Assembly (NCBI GenBank): GCA_021287065.1
Contig: JAJTBE010000009.1
Span: 45,325 to 109,324 of the forward strand
DNA: 64,000 nucleotides
Direction of reading: 5' to 3'
Origin: Bacillota bacterium
GTDB lineage: Bacteria; Vulcanimicrobiota; JAJTBE01
Below are positions 17,076 to 25,104 of this stretch, one piece after another. Position 1 is the stretch's first letter; the number at the start of each line of letters is the position of its first letter. The notes below the pieces were generated by a model that was given only the letters and a program-made list of their open reading frames with translations, had not been told where the DNA came from and ran no database searches. The translations under genes were made by a program, and so were the position numbers.

Positions 17076-17735
17076 TCAGAACGGATCAACAATCTTACCC
17101 TGTGAAACAGTAAAGCTTTTCTGCTCCTGAGTATAATTCATATCAGCGGTGAGAGTTATCAGAGCTGTTACTACAAAAGTTGTTCCGCTTACATTCTTAA
17201 CATCCTGAATTTTCCACTGATAGATTTTACCAAGCCTCTGCCCGATGTAACCGCTGGAATTTCCACCTGCGCTTCTTGCCTGCATGGAAACGGGAACAAT
17301 ACTGTTGGCTTTAGAAATATCATTGTATTTTAGAGCTGCCATAAACTGATTAATAGTATCCGCAGCCTGTGTTTTGGGATCCGGAGGTTTTGGAGGAGTT
17401 GACGGTGGATCCACTCTTACCGGGTTAGTATCAAAAGTAGGGAAATTAGAAGTATTGCTTGTACCTACTCCAAGGGGAATCCAGTAGTTATAGTAGGAGT
17501 TGGGACCGTAATAGGGACCATTTGGTCCATAAGGTCCGGGAGCCGGTCCTCCGGGAGGTGTAACATACCTTACAGGAACAGGATTTGACCATCCGTAGGA
17601 AGTGGGCCTCATCCCCCCTGCCTGCTGAGCGGTAATAATCTCCTCAGGATCCTGTGCAATGACAAAAGCCATTACAGGCAATGCAGCAAACAAAATAAAT
17701 GCTGCTACTGCAAGATAGACTGGAATCTTTCTCAT
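17076..17735 (-). CDS. Exported Pro/Gly/Tyr-rich protein with NTF2-like C-terminus
   Basis: 219 aa. Signal peptide of about 23 residues ending PVMA. Residues 40-125 are low complexity, rich in Pro, Gly, Tyr and Asn (PGPYGPNGPYYGPN), then a PPSTPPKPPDP linker. Residues about 128-219 (ADTINQFMAALKYNDISKAN, ending in short beta strands) resemble the small cone-like DUF4878/NTF2-like domain. The protein encoded just upstream has a comparable C-terminal domain. Function unknown; probably envelope-associated. Confidence 0.6.
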   Translation of the reverse strand: MRKIPVYLAVAAFILFAALPVMAFVIAQDPEEIITAQQAGGMRPTSYGWSNPVPVRYVTPPGGPAPGPYGPNGPYYGPNSYYNYWIPLGVGTSNTSNFPTFDTNPVRVDPPSTPPKPPDPKTQAADTINQFMAALKYNDISKANSIVPVSMQARSAGGNSSGYIGQRLGKIYQWKIQDVKNVSGTTFVVTALITLTADMNYTQEQKSFTVSQGKIVDPF

Positions 17736-17753
17736 AAAAATCCCCTTTCCGCA

Positions 17754-18404
17754 TTAAGACTCATCCCATTGTTTAAAAGAAACCGGCGTGACCCTGTCAA
17801 TGGTCCATACGCCGTTAACCTTCTTTACTTCCATCTTCAGATAACCCGATGCACCTTCATAAAACCAGAAAGTATTAACCAGTAAAAGCACTTCTCCCGA
17901 ATTATGACCGATGATCTTCAGTGCAAATGTGGGAGCACTCTCAGCGCTTTCCTTGAATTTTATCTTTTTCATTCCCCTGTTGTATGAATCAAAAGACTGA
18001 TCTTTTTGCCATCCTGGGCTTAACATTTTGTAAGCTTCAGTAAACTCTCCTCTGGCAGCTTTTATATAATAGCTGCGAACCATTTCATCGGCAGCTTTTA
18101 CTGCAGGATCATATTTACCAGTAAACTCGATGGAATCAATTACTTTTCTGCCGCCAGCTTCAGTGTGATACTTAACATTCCAGATCGAACCGTATTTGTA
18201 TCCTTCCTGATGCTCAAATCCATATTCTTTATATTTTGTATAATGCAGTTTAAGAAGCTGCCTGCCTGTGTAAACATGACAAATGCCCGCTCCTGTTCCA
18301 CCTTCGATAAAATAGAGAATCCCTTTTGCCTGCTCAGCCCACCCAAAGGAAAATGAGAAAATAAAGATTGCGAGGATGATGATAAATTGCCGTATAAGCT
18401 TCAT
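17754..18404 (-). CDS. Exported protein with DUF4878/NTF2-like domain
   Basis: 216 aa. Signal peptide ending GWA before EQAKG. The N-terminal half (residues 25-100) is beta-rich with no recognised domain. Residues about 105-216 (ADEMVRSYYIKAARGEFTEA, then KVNGVWTIDRVTP) look like the DUF4878/NTF2-like fold seen in lipoproteins and envelope proteins. The last strand, 'vngvWtIdr', is the typical end of such domains. It is the first gene of a probable three-gene operon with the Pro-rich and ankyrin proteins. No lipobox. Confidence 0.62.
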   Translation of the reverse strand: MKLIRQFIIILAIFIFSFSFGWAEQAKGILYFIEGGTGAGICHVYTGRQLLKLHYTKYKEYGFEHQEGYKYGSIWNVKYHTEAGGRKVIDSIEFTGKYDPAVKAADEMVRSYYIKAARGEFTEAYKMLSPGWQKDQSFDSYNRGMKKIKFKESAESAPTFALKIIGHNSGEVLLLVNTFWFYEGASGYLKMEVKKVNGVWTIDRVTPVSFKQWDES

Positions 18405-18533
18405 TTGTGAAACCTCCCTGTTTGATATGTGTTAAACCGCGGTTGTTCATTAAAGCCAAACAGTTTTTTATAATGGAAGGTTGCATGATACTTCCGCAAA
18501 AAGAAAATATATCCTTTGCAGGTTTGATTTTGT

Positions 18534-18605
18534 CCAACAAAAGGTTTGGAGGACCCCCCCCGCTTTTTCCAAAAAAGCGTGATTTCTTCTGAGGGGTTGC
18601 AGACC
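18534..18605. repeat. Degenerate fragment of the dispersed hairpin repeat
   Basis: Contains the cgctttttccaaaaaagcg palindrome and flanking bases shared with the repeat copies at 57.3 and 63.6 kb, but diverges after about 30 bases. Confidence 0.45.
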
Positions 18606-18851
18606 CATCGTATAAAGGTGATGTATTCCCGTTGTTATATTAGGTAGTTAACCGGAATACGATTAAATGGAAGTAATAAGTTAAATACGGCAAATATCAG
18701 GACAAAATTTTACCATATTTCGTTTGTTTAAAGCGGCATAATGTCAGTTTATTACAGAAAAATAACAAATAACCGTTTCACATTGCTTTCAGCGCTTCTA
18801 ATCTTTAGATACCAATACTTTCAGGATTTTTATTGAATATTATTCACCGCC

Positions 18852-18892
18852 TGTTAACAATCTGTTAACAGCATGTTTACAAACTGTCAATA
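18852..18892. promoter_or_regulatory. Four 11-bp-phased TTAACA-like direct repeats
   Basis: TGTTAACA at 18852, TGTTAACA at 18863, TGTTTACA at 18874 and the weaker TGTCAATA at 18885, each exactly 11 bases after the last. They lie about 65-105 bases upstream of the predicted start site of the Gly-rich gene. This matches the TTAACA-N5-TTAACA arrangement of PhoP-type boxes. Confidence 0.55.
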
Positions 18893-18921
18893 TCAGTTAC
18901 TATTAGTTTACATATAGTTAA

Positions 18922-18950
18922 TTGACGAAAAACCATGATTTTGTGATAAT
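18922..18950 (+). promoter_or_regulatory. Promoter of Gly-rich orphan gene
   Basis: -35 TTGACG (18922-18927), a 17-base spacer and extended -10 TGT-GATAAT (box 18945-18950), about 35 bases before the start codon. Confidence 0.78.
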
Positions 18951-18983
18951 GCACATAGAGAGAGCTAATAAGAGGTGAATGAA

Positions 18984-19655
18984 ATGTCTGACAATTATTC
19001 CATAGGAGCAATAAGAGGTTCCAGCTTAAAAAGGAACGAACAGGTTCAGGCTTCTTCCATGGAAGGAATCAAGCCGGGTTTTCAAACCCAGCAGAATTCA
19101 CAGGCATCACCCGTTCAGGCACAGCGGGGGGATTCCATCAGTTTTTCTGATGAGGTGAAAGAACCGGGCAACAACGAAGGTGTTAACCTTGATGCTCTCA
19201 AGGGCGAGATCGCAGGCATTAAGAACCAGCTCAATGTTCAGCCTTCAGGCAACGACGCATCAGGAGGACTTGTTAATGATGCTATGTCTGTGCAGATGGA
19301 AAGAAACGGACTCGGCGCTGTGAACAAACCTCAGGAGCAGACACTTGGATTTACTCCGGGAATGCAGGGCGGCGGAGCTATAGGAGCCGAGGGAATCCAG
19401 TCGGGTTTCGAGTCCGGAATGAAAGCCGGCGGAGCATTCTCATCCCGTCAGACTTCAGAAGTAGGACACGAAGCTGGCGGTGGTCTTACAACCCCCAAAA
19501 TGGCAAAACTCCAGACAAACTATGCAGACGCTCTCAAGTCAGGACATTCGGTTAATTCCGGCGCAGAAAATATGGTGCTGAACACGTTTGCCGACTCAGG
19601 CAAAAACGCAGACCCGATTAAGGCAATGCTCGGAATGGAAAAAGCAGCAGCTTAA
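18984..19655 (+). CDS. Gly/Ser/Gln-rich protein, unknown function
   Basis: 223 aa from the ATG at 18984; the in-frame GTG at 18975 is part of the SD (agaggtg) and is rejected. No signal peptide, no membrane segment. The chain is low in hydrophobic residues, rich in Gly, Ser, Gln and Asn and probably disordered, with one short helical region (LDALKGEIAGIKNQLNVQ) and a C-terminal helix near PIKAMLGMEKAAA. I do not recognise a family. Codon use is similar to its neighbours and both promoter and terminator are strong, so it is likely a real and well-expressed gene. Its regulatory array resembles that of the cupin-domain gene at 9 kb. Confidence 0.7.
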   Translation: MSDNYSIGAIRGSSLKRNEQVQASSMEGIKPGFQTQQNSQASPVQAQRGDSISFSDEVKEPGNNEGVNLDALKGEIAGIKNQLNVQPSGNDASGGLVNDAMSVQMERNGLGAVNKPQEQTLGFTPGMQGGGAIGAEGIQSGFESGMKAGGAFSSRQTSEVGHEAGGGLTTPKMAKLQTNYADALKSGHSVNSGAENMVLNTFADSGKNADPIKAMLGMEKAAA

Positions 19656-19670
19656 TATTTAACATAAATG

Positions 19671-19716
19671 AAAAGGGGCTGTCCCGAAGGTTTAAACTTT
19701 CAGGACAGCCCCTTTT
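19671..19716. terminator. Bidirectional terminator
   Basis: Long stem aaaaggggctgtcc / ggacagcccctttt with a second inner pairing (gaag/cttt). A T run is present on both sides, serving the Gly-rich gene (+) and the tolC-like gene (-). Confidence 0.85.
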
Positions 19717-19766
19717 ATATTTGCAATTTATTATTTATACAGTTTTTTCAGAAATCCCTTAATTAC

Positions 19767-21350
19767 CTATTTCTGAGGGTCAATCTGGCCAATTGCATTA
19801 AACAGTGAAGCTTCCGCATTCTTTCTCGAATACAGAGCCGACAGATAATGTTTGCGCGCCTGATTCAGATAATCTCTTGCATAGTTAAGCTCGATAATGG
19901 TTGAAACACCCATCTTGTATCTCTTATACGCAAGTTTATAGTTGAGAAGAGCTGTTTTAACTTCCCTGTCAGCTATTCTTTCACGGTTTCTGGAGAAGAA
20001 CATATCAGTATAAGCAGAATCAATCTGATCCAGATACTTGAGGATTGTGGACTTCATCTGGCCCTTATACTGTTCTGCAATAGCCCTCTGCTCATCAGCT
20101 TTGGGGTAAACAACGCTTTCCCTGAAAATCGGGAAGCTGAGGGTTACATTAACCTGCCAGGTGTCGCCAAAGGGCATATTAGGCATATCGAGCTGTGTGT
20201 TTTTCTCAAGACCATAATAAGCCTGCCCTGCGAGGGTGGGATGTCTCTGGTATTCATAAGCTTTGGCAAATGAAAGGCTGCTTCTGATAAAAGCCATATA
20301 GTTGATGACTGCAGGATGAGTCTTTTCCATAATTCTGACTGCATCATCCCTCTGGGGTATGGTGGAATTAACGAGCAGGAGATTTCTGGTGACCCGGTTT
20401 TCAACCATTGATTTATCCATACCGGTTGCCTTTGCAAGTCCGTAAACCGAATCCCTGTAGTTATTTTCCGCATTTTCCAGATCTATCTGTGACTGGTTAA
20501 GTTCGATTTCAGCCTGAGTAACATCGATTTTGGATTTAGCTCCGGATCTGTAGAAACCTTTACTGACATCAAGGTTGTTCTGGGCTTTATCCACATCGTC
20601 CTTTTCAATGGCTACCAGCCACTGGTAATATATAAGGTCGTAATACGCTTTTGTAATGCTAAATGCCGTATCAATCCATGCTGCATTGAGCTGAAGAGTT
20701 ACTGCCTCAAGACTCTCTTTTGTAGCTACATACTGCTGCCGTCTCTGATCCCAGTCATAAAGAGTCTGGCTGATATTAAACAGTGACTGAGTTGAGCCTG
20801 CAGGTTTGTAGGGAGTGGTTCTGTTCATGCTGTTAGTCTGGCTCAATTCCAGCGAAAGAGTAGGATCATACTGCGACAAAACCTGCCGGAGTTTGGTTTC
20901 CTGCTGTGCCACAACAGCTCTTTTTGTGAGAATGTCCGGGTTATGATCAAATGCAAATTTCAGACATTCATCCAGAGTTATCACTTTTTCTTCTGAAAGA
21001 GGGAATCCCGGTATGAACTTTTCATACTGTGTTGACTGTCCCGAAGAAACTTCACCGGCATTAACAATAATCGGGTCGTCGGGAAGCGCCATATCCTTTT
21101 TGTTAAGCACTTCATCAGCTATAACATCAGGTTTTTTCGAATGCTCAACCTGAGTTTCAGGAATCTGCTTAACAGGCTTCACACCAGCTTCCTGTTCAAA
21201 TTGCTTAACTCTTTTATTGATGACTTCCTGCATCATTTTATTTGAAGCAGTAACCCATTTGACGGGCTTGTCTTCAGCGGAACACAAGCCCACCGACATT
21301 GCTATCATAAGGCATAAGCCTAAAATTGTTTTTCCAAGATGGGAGTTCAT
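19767..21350 (-). CDS. TolC-family outer membrane efflux protein
   Basis: 527 aa. Signal peptide (MNSHLGKTILGLCLMIAMSV, ending CSA). The mature N-terminus has a 90-residue charged extension. Two outer-membrane-efflux (OEP) repeats follow, beginning ITLDECLKFAFDHNPDI, with long coiled helices such as VTQAEIELNQSQIDLENA. It would form the trimeric beta-barrel and periplasmic tunnel of a tripartite pump. The start lies 3 bases after the RND gene stop, so the two are coupled. Last gene of the efflux operon. Confidence 0.93.
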   Translation of the reverse strand: MNSHLGKTILGLCLMIAMSVGLCSAEDKPVKWVTASNKMMQEVINKRVKQFEQEAGVKPVKQIPETQVEHSKKPDVIADEVLNKKDMALPDDPIIVNAGEVSSGQSTQYEKFIPGFPLSEEKVITLDECLKFAFDHNPDILTKRAVVAQQETKLRQVLSQYDPTLSLELSQTNSMNRTTPYKPAGSTQSLFNISQTLYDWDQRRQQYVATKESLEAVTLQLNAAWIDTAFSITKAYYDLIYYQWLVAIEKDDVDKAQNNLDVSKGFYRSGAKSKIDVTQAEIELNQSQIDLENAENNYRDSVYGLAKATGMDKSMVENRVTRNLLLVNSTIPQRDDAVRIMEKTHPAVINYMAFIRSSLSFAKAYEYQRHPTLAGQAYYGLEKNTQLDMPNMPFGDTWQVNVTLSFPIFRESVVYPKADEQRAIAEQYKGQMKSTILKYLDQIDSAYTDMFFSRNRERIADREVKTALLNYKLAYKRYKMGVSTIIELNYARDYLNQARKHYLSALYSRKNAEASLFNAIGQIDPQK

Positions 21351-21353
21351 AGC

Positions 21354-24300
21354 TTAATTCCTCCCCTCTTTACCATTTTTATCATCAGTTGCGGAAGGTT
21401 TGCCGCCATTCTTAACATCAGGAGCAGGAGCTTCAGGTTTTCCCTTAGCTTCTTCCTTACCCGCAGCTTTATTTCCGGCAGGTTTGTTTTCATCTTTCTT
21501 AGCCTCACCGGGTTTTCCGGCTTGTCCGATTCTGTATTTATCAAAAAGCTTATGCTTTTCGGGCTTTACAGCATCTTTTACAGGCTGTTCAGGCACCGTT
21601 CCGGCATCAGTCTTTTTAGGTTCAGGCTTTTTCTCTTCAAGAGATACTGTGTCATGAGCTTTTTTGGGTTGTTCAGGTTCAACAGGCTTTTCGGCCTTTG
21701 GCTCGGGTTTAGTCTCGGGTTTGGATTCCTTCTTTTCAGCTTTATCAGCCTTTGCCGGTTTTTCCGCAGGAACTTCAGCAGGAGCTTTCTTTACATCAGC
21801 TTCTTTTGCAGCCTGATCTTTCTTAGTCTCATCAGGAACTACTTCAGCCTGTTCTTCCGATTCGCCTTCCTCTTCCCCTTCTTTATGAGGTTTGAGCTTA
21901 ATACCCAACAGCTTCCAAATCTTCCATTCCCTGAAACGCTCCAGATCGTACACATACGAAAGCAGAACAGGCACGAGAAGCAGTGTCAGTATAAGGCAGA
22001 GGCTCTGTCCACCCACTACGACAACCGCCATAGGTGCACGGGTTGCGCCGGTAGGTCCGGAAAGTGCCACAGGAAGCATACCCACCACAAGGGTAAGAGT
22101 AGTCATAAGAATGGGACGCACCCTTTCACGGTTGGCTTTGAGAATAGCCTCCCTGTCGGTATATCCCATTTTTCGTAGATTGTTTGTATGGTCAACCTGA
22201 AGGATACCGTTCTTTTTAACGATACCAAACAACAGGAAGAGTCCCAGTGCAGAGAACATATTCAGGGTCATATTGCACTCTTTCAGCGAGAGAATGGCAA
22301 AGGGAATTGATAGAGGCAGTGTCAGCAGAATGATAAGCGGGTCAAGGAGGTTTTCAAACTGACTTGCAAGCACCATATACATGAATATGATAGCAAGCAC
22401 GAACGCCTGTGCGAATGCTGCCGCCGTTTCACTAACATACTGGGAGTTGCCCTGGAAGTAAATTGAGTATCCCGGAGGCAGATTCAGATCTTTTACAAAC
22501 TGAACCGCATCATTCATAGCCTGAACCTGAGGATATCCCTCAAGGTTAGCCTGAAGAGTAATGGATCTCGCTCTGTTCACATGGTTAATCTGTGATGGTC
22601 CCAGACCCGGCGAAATATCCGCAACTCCTGACAGATAGCACAGATTTCCGGTTTTAGTGGGAATATAAAGTCTTCTGACTTTATCTATATTATCTCTGTC
22701 TTTCTGATCAAGACGGATACGGACATCATACAGCCACTTGCCTTCCTGATAGTTGGAGATTTTGGCTCCGCCCACCAGAAGCATAAGCTCGTTGCTGAGC
22801 TGGTTCATATCAACGCCCACTGCATAGGCTTTAGGTCTGTCAACGGTAATATGAACTTCAGGGGCATTGAAGTTGACATCGGTGTCAATTTCCACATAAC
22901 CCTTGATTTTTCTCATTCTTGCCTGTAGATTATCCGATGATTTTTTGAGCACCTCAAGATCATCACCCATCAAACTGTATGAAAAGTCGGGACCGCCGCT
23001 TCCACCGCTGGAGGATGACGCCATCTGTACAGAGGGCCTGAAATACTGATAATGATCGAGCATTCTTCTTGTCTGGCGCATTGCGTCAAACTGAGTGAAG
23101 GGCTTACGCTCGTCGTAGTCAACCATTCGAACATAAATGTTACAAACAGTAATATCCGAAGCTTCGTCGTCAGTGGCGCCGGAAGTCTGGGTACCAATCT
23201 GGGTAAGAACAAACTTGACGCCTTTCTGTTTTCTGAGCCAGTCTTCGATAGGAATCAGCGCATTGGCGCTTCTGTCCATAGACCAGCCGTTGGGGAGCTT
23301 CAGAACAATATTATATTCTCCGCCGTCCTGATTGGTGATGAACTCCTGTCCGATTTCCTTGGACAGTTTTCCACCCCACCAGAAACAGGCGACGCAAAGA
23401 ATCACAATTATAAAACGGATTTTCAACGCAATTTTCAGAATAAATTCGTATGAATCCTGAATCATCTTGGTAATTGCCGATACTTCAGCTTCCTTCTTCT
23501 GATGCACAACACCGTGGACATCGGTAAATTCAACGATTTTAACCCGGCGTTCCTCACCCTTCTTAGGCTTTGGTTTTTTCAGAAGTTTGGAACAGAGCAT
23601 CGGTGTAAGAACAAATGACACTACCATCGAAATAAAGATTGATACTGCCATCGTAATACCGTAAGACTGGAAATATCTGCCCACGATACCAGGCATAAAT
23701 GCCACAGGCACAAACAGCACAATCAGCGACAATGTTGTGGCAAGCACTGCGGGACCAATTTCCTTGGTTCCCTCAATAGCCGCCTCAAAAGGCTTCATTT
23801 CCTCTTCTTCAATCAATCGCCAGACATTTTCCAGAACCACAATTGCGTCGTCGATTACGATACCTACCACAAGCGCAAGTGCAAGAAGAGTAACCTGATT
23901 AAGAGTGTACTGCAGGGCAAGCATAACAGTGAATGACGAAACCACTGATGCTGGAATGGCGATAGCAGCGATAAATGTGCTGCGAAGGCTTCCCATAAAC
24001 ATAAACACCATCAGACAGGCAAGACCGCCGCCGAGGTAAAGGTGCACGAGAATATCGTTTACCGATTCTTCAATGGCAATTGACGAGTCTTTAACTATTT
24101 CAAGACTGACATCTGAAGGAAGAGCTTTCTGGATGGTGCTGATTCGGGTTTTTACATCCTTAATAACTTCCACAGTATTAGCATCTGTGGTTTTAATAAC
24201 CTGAAGAACAAGCGCAGCTTCACCATTGAGGCGCGCCATTGTTCTCGGTTCTTTCGTGGTGTCTATTGCATAACCCACGTCTTTAAGCTTGATGGGAGTG

Positions 24301-25046
24301 CCCTGTTTATCCTTAACGATAATATCGCTGAAGGATTCCACATTGGACAGTCGCCCGTATGTTCGAAGAATGGATTCCTCGTTTTTGGAAGTAACACGGC
24401 CTCCGGGAACTTCCGTATTCTGGGAAACAATACTTTTCTGAACCGAGGTCATAGACAGACCGAATTTTGTGAGTTTGTCCGCATAACAGACCACATCCAC
24501 GATTCTGTATCTGGCACCGATCATATTTACCTGACCTACGCCGTCAACAGATTCGATAGTGTCTTTGATCTGGTTTTTTGTAATTTCCGTAATTTCCTTG
24601 GCATCTCTTTTTCCATGAACCGCAAGAATCAGAATAGGGCTGGAGTTGGGGTCCGCTTTGTCGATAACAGGTTGAAAGGTTCCATCGGGGAACTGGTTGA
24701 TGATGGCGGTAACCTTATCTCTGACCTGCTGCACAGCGATATCACTATTGATTTCAAGCTGGAAAAGAATATTAACCGACGAAACACCGTTCTGCGACTG
24801 AGACGATATCATACGAATACCGCCGATAACAGCCACCGCGTCCTCAATCGGTTTTGTAACTTCAGTTTCAATTTCCTCAGGGCTGGCACCGGGGAGCTGG
24901 GTTACAACATACACAAGGGGAAAGTCAACTTTAGGCATTGAGTCAACGCCAAGCTGTGTATATGAAAAAGCTCCCAGAACAACCATGCTGAGAATGATCA
25001 TAGTAGCCAGAATCGGCCTTCTGATAAATACGGTCAAGGAATCCAT
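21354..25046 (-). CDS. RND efflux pump inner membrane subunit (AcrB/HAE1 type) with charged C-terminal tail
   Basis: 1230 aa, about 180 more than usual. The N-terminus MDSLTVFIRRPILATMIIL is the first RND membrane helix. Family motifs include GASPEEIETEVTKPIEDA, the proton-relay Asp pair in VVGIVIDDAIVVLENVWRL, GPAVLATTLSLIVLFVPVAF and, in the second half, ERVRPILMTTLTLVVGMLP. Twelve membrane helices and two periplasmic porter loops are expected. From about residue 1050 the protein continues into a hydrophilic tail made almost wholly of Lys, Glu, Pro, Ala and Asp, which would be cytoplasmic. It sits between the MFP and TolC genes of the operon. The substrate is unknown (drug-like or hydrophobic compounds by family). 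Confidence 0.94.
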   Translation of the reverse strand: MDSLTVFIRRPILATMIILSMVVLGAFSYTQLGVDSMPKVDFPLVYVVTQLPGASPEEIETEVTKPIEDAVAVIGGIRMISSQSQNGVSSVNILFQLEINSDIAVQQVRDKVTAIINQFPDGTFQPVIDKADPNSSPILILAVHGKRDAKEITEITKNQIKDTIESVDGVGQVNMIGARYRIVDVVCYADKLTKFGLSMTSVQKSIVSQNTEVPGGRVTSKNEESILRTYGRLSNVESFSDIIVKDKQGTPIKLKDVGYAIDTTKEPRTMARLNGEAALVLQVIKTTDANTVEVIKDVKTRISTIQKALPSDVSLEIVKDSSIAIEESVNDILVHLYLGGGLACLMVFMFMGSLRSTFIAAIAIPASVVSSFTVMLALQYTLNQVTLLALALVVGIVIDDAIVVLENVWRLIEEEEMKPFEAAIEGTKEIGPAVLATTLSLIVLFVPVAFMPGIVGRYFQSYGITMAVSIFISMVVSFVLTPMLCSKLLKKPKPKKGEERRVKIVEFTDVHGVVHQKKEAEVSAITKMIQDSYEFILKIALKIRFIIVILCVACFWWGGKLSKEIGQEFITNQDGGEYNIVLKLPNGWSMDRSANALIPIEDWLRKQKGVKFVLTQIGTQTSGATDDEASDITVCNIYVRMVDYDERKPFTQFDAMRQTRRMLDHYQYFRPSVQMASSSSGGSGGPDFSYSLMGDDLEVLKKSSDNLQARMRKIKGYVEIDTDVNFNAPEVHITVDRPKAYAVGVDMNQLSNELMLLVGGAKISNYQEGKWLYDVRIRLDQKDRDNIDKVRRLYIPTKTGNLCYLSGVADISPGLGPSQINHVNRARSITLQANLEGYPQVQAMNDAVQFVKDLNLPPGYSIYFQGNSQYVSETAAAFAQAFVLAIIFMYMVLASQFENLLDPLIILLTLPLSIPFAILSLKECNMTLNMFSALGLFLLFGIVKKNGILQVDHTNNLRKMGYTDREAILKANRERVRPILMTTLTLVVGMLPVALSGPTGATRAPMAVVVVGGQSLCLILTLLLVPVLLSYVYDLERFREWKIWKLLGIKLKPHKEGEEEGESEEQAEVVPDETKKDQAAKEADVKKAPAEVPAEKPAKADKAEKKESKPETKPEPKAEKPVEPEQPKKAHDTVSLEEKKPEPKKTDAGTVPEQPVKDAVKPEKHKLFDKYRIGQAGKPGEAKKDENKPAGNKAAGKEEAKGKPEAPAPDVKNGGKPSATDDKNGKEGRN

Positions 25047-25104
25047 TTTTATTACTCTCTGTCAACACATGAAGCAAAAAATGAGCTTCAAAAATTTCTG
25101 ATGT

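Larger units (their letters stand above)
18405..18983. other. 579-base intergenic region between divergent genes
   Basis: No gene is credible here. It holds a fragment of the dispersed repeat (18534-18605), a run of 11-bp-phased TTAACA repeats (18852-18892) and the promoter of the following gene (18922-18950). A promoter for the exported-protein operon on the minus strand must also lie here, but no convincing -35/-10 pair was found for it. Confidence 0.6.

Noticed and set aside
18850..18892. Origin or plasmid-type iterons
   Set aside because: The repeats are phased, but there are no DnaA boxes (TTATNCACA), dnaA, repA or parAB genes nearby. A regulatory box fits better.
21339..22178. 279-aa Phe/Arg/Ser-rich plus-strand open frame
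   Set aside because: Antisense to the low-complexity Lys/Glu/Pro tail of the RND pump; its length results from that biased codon content.
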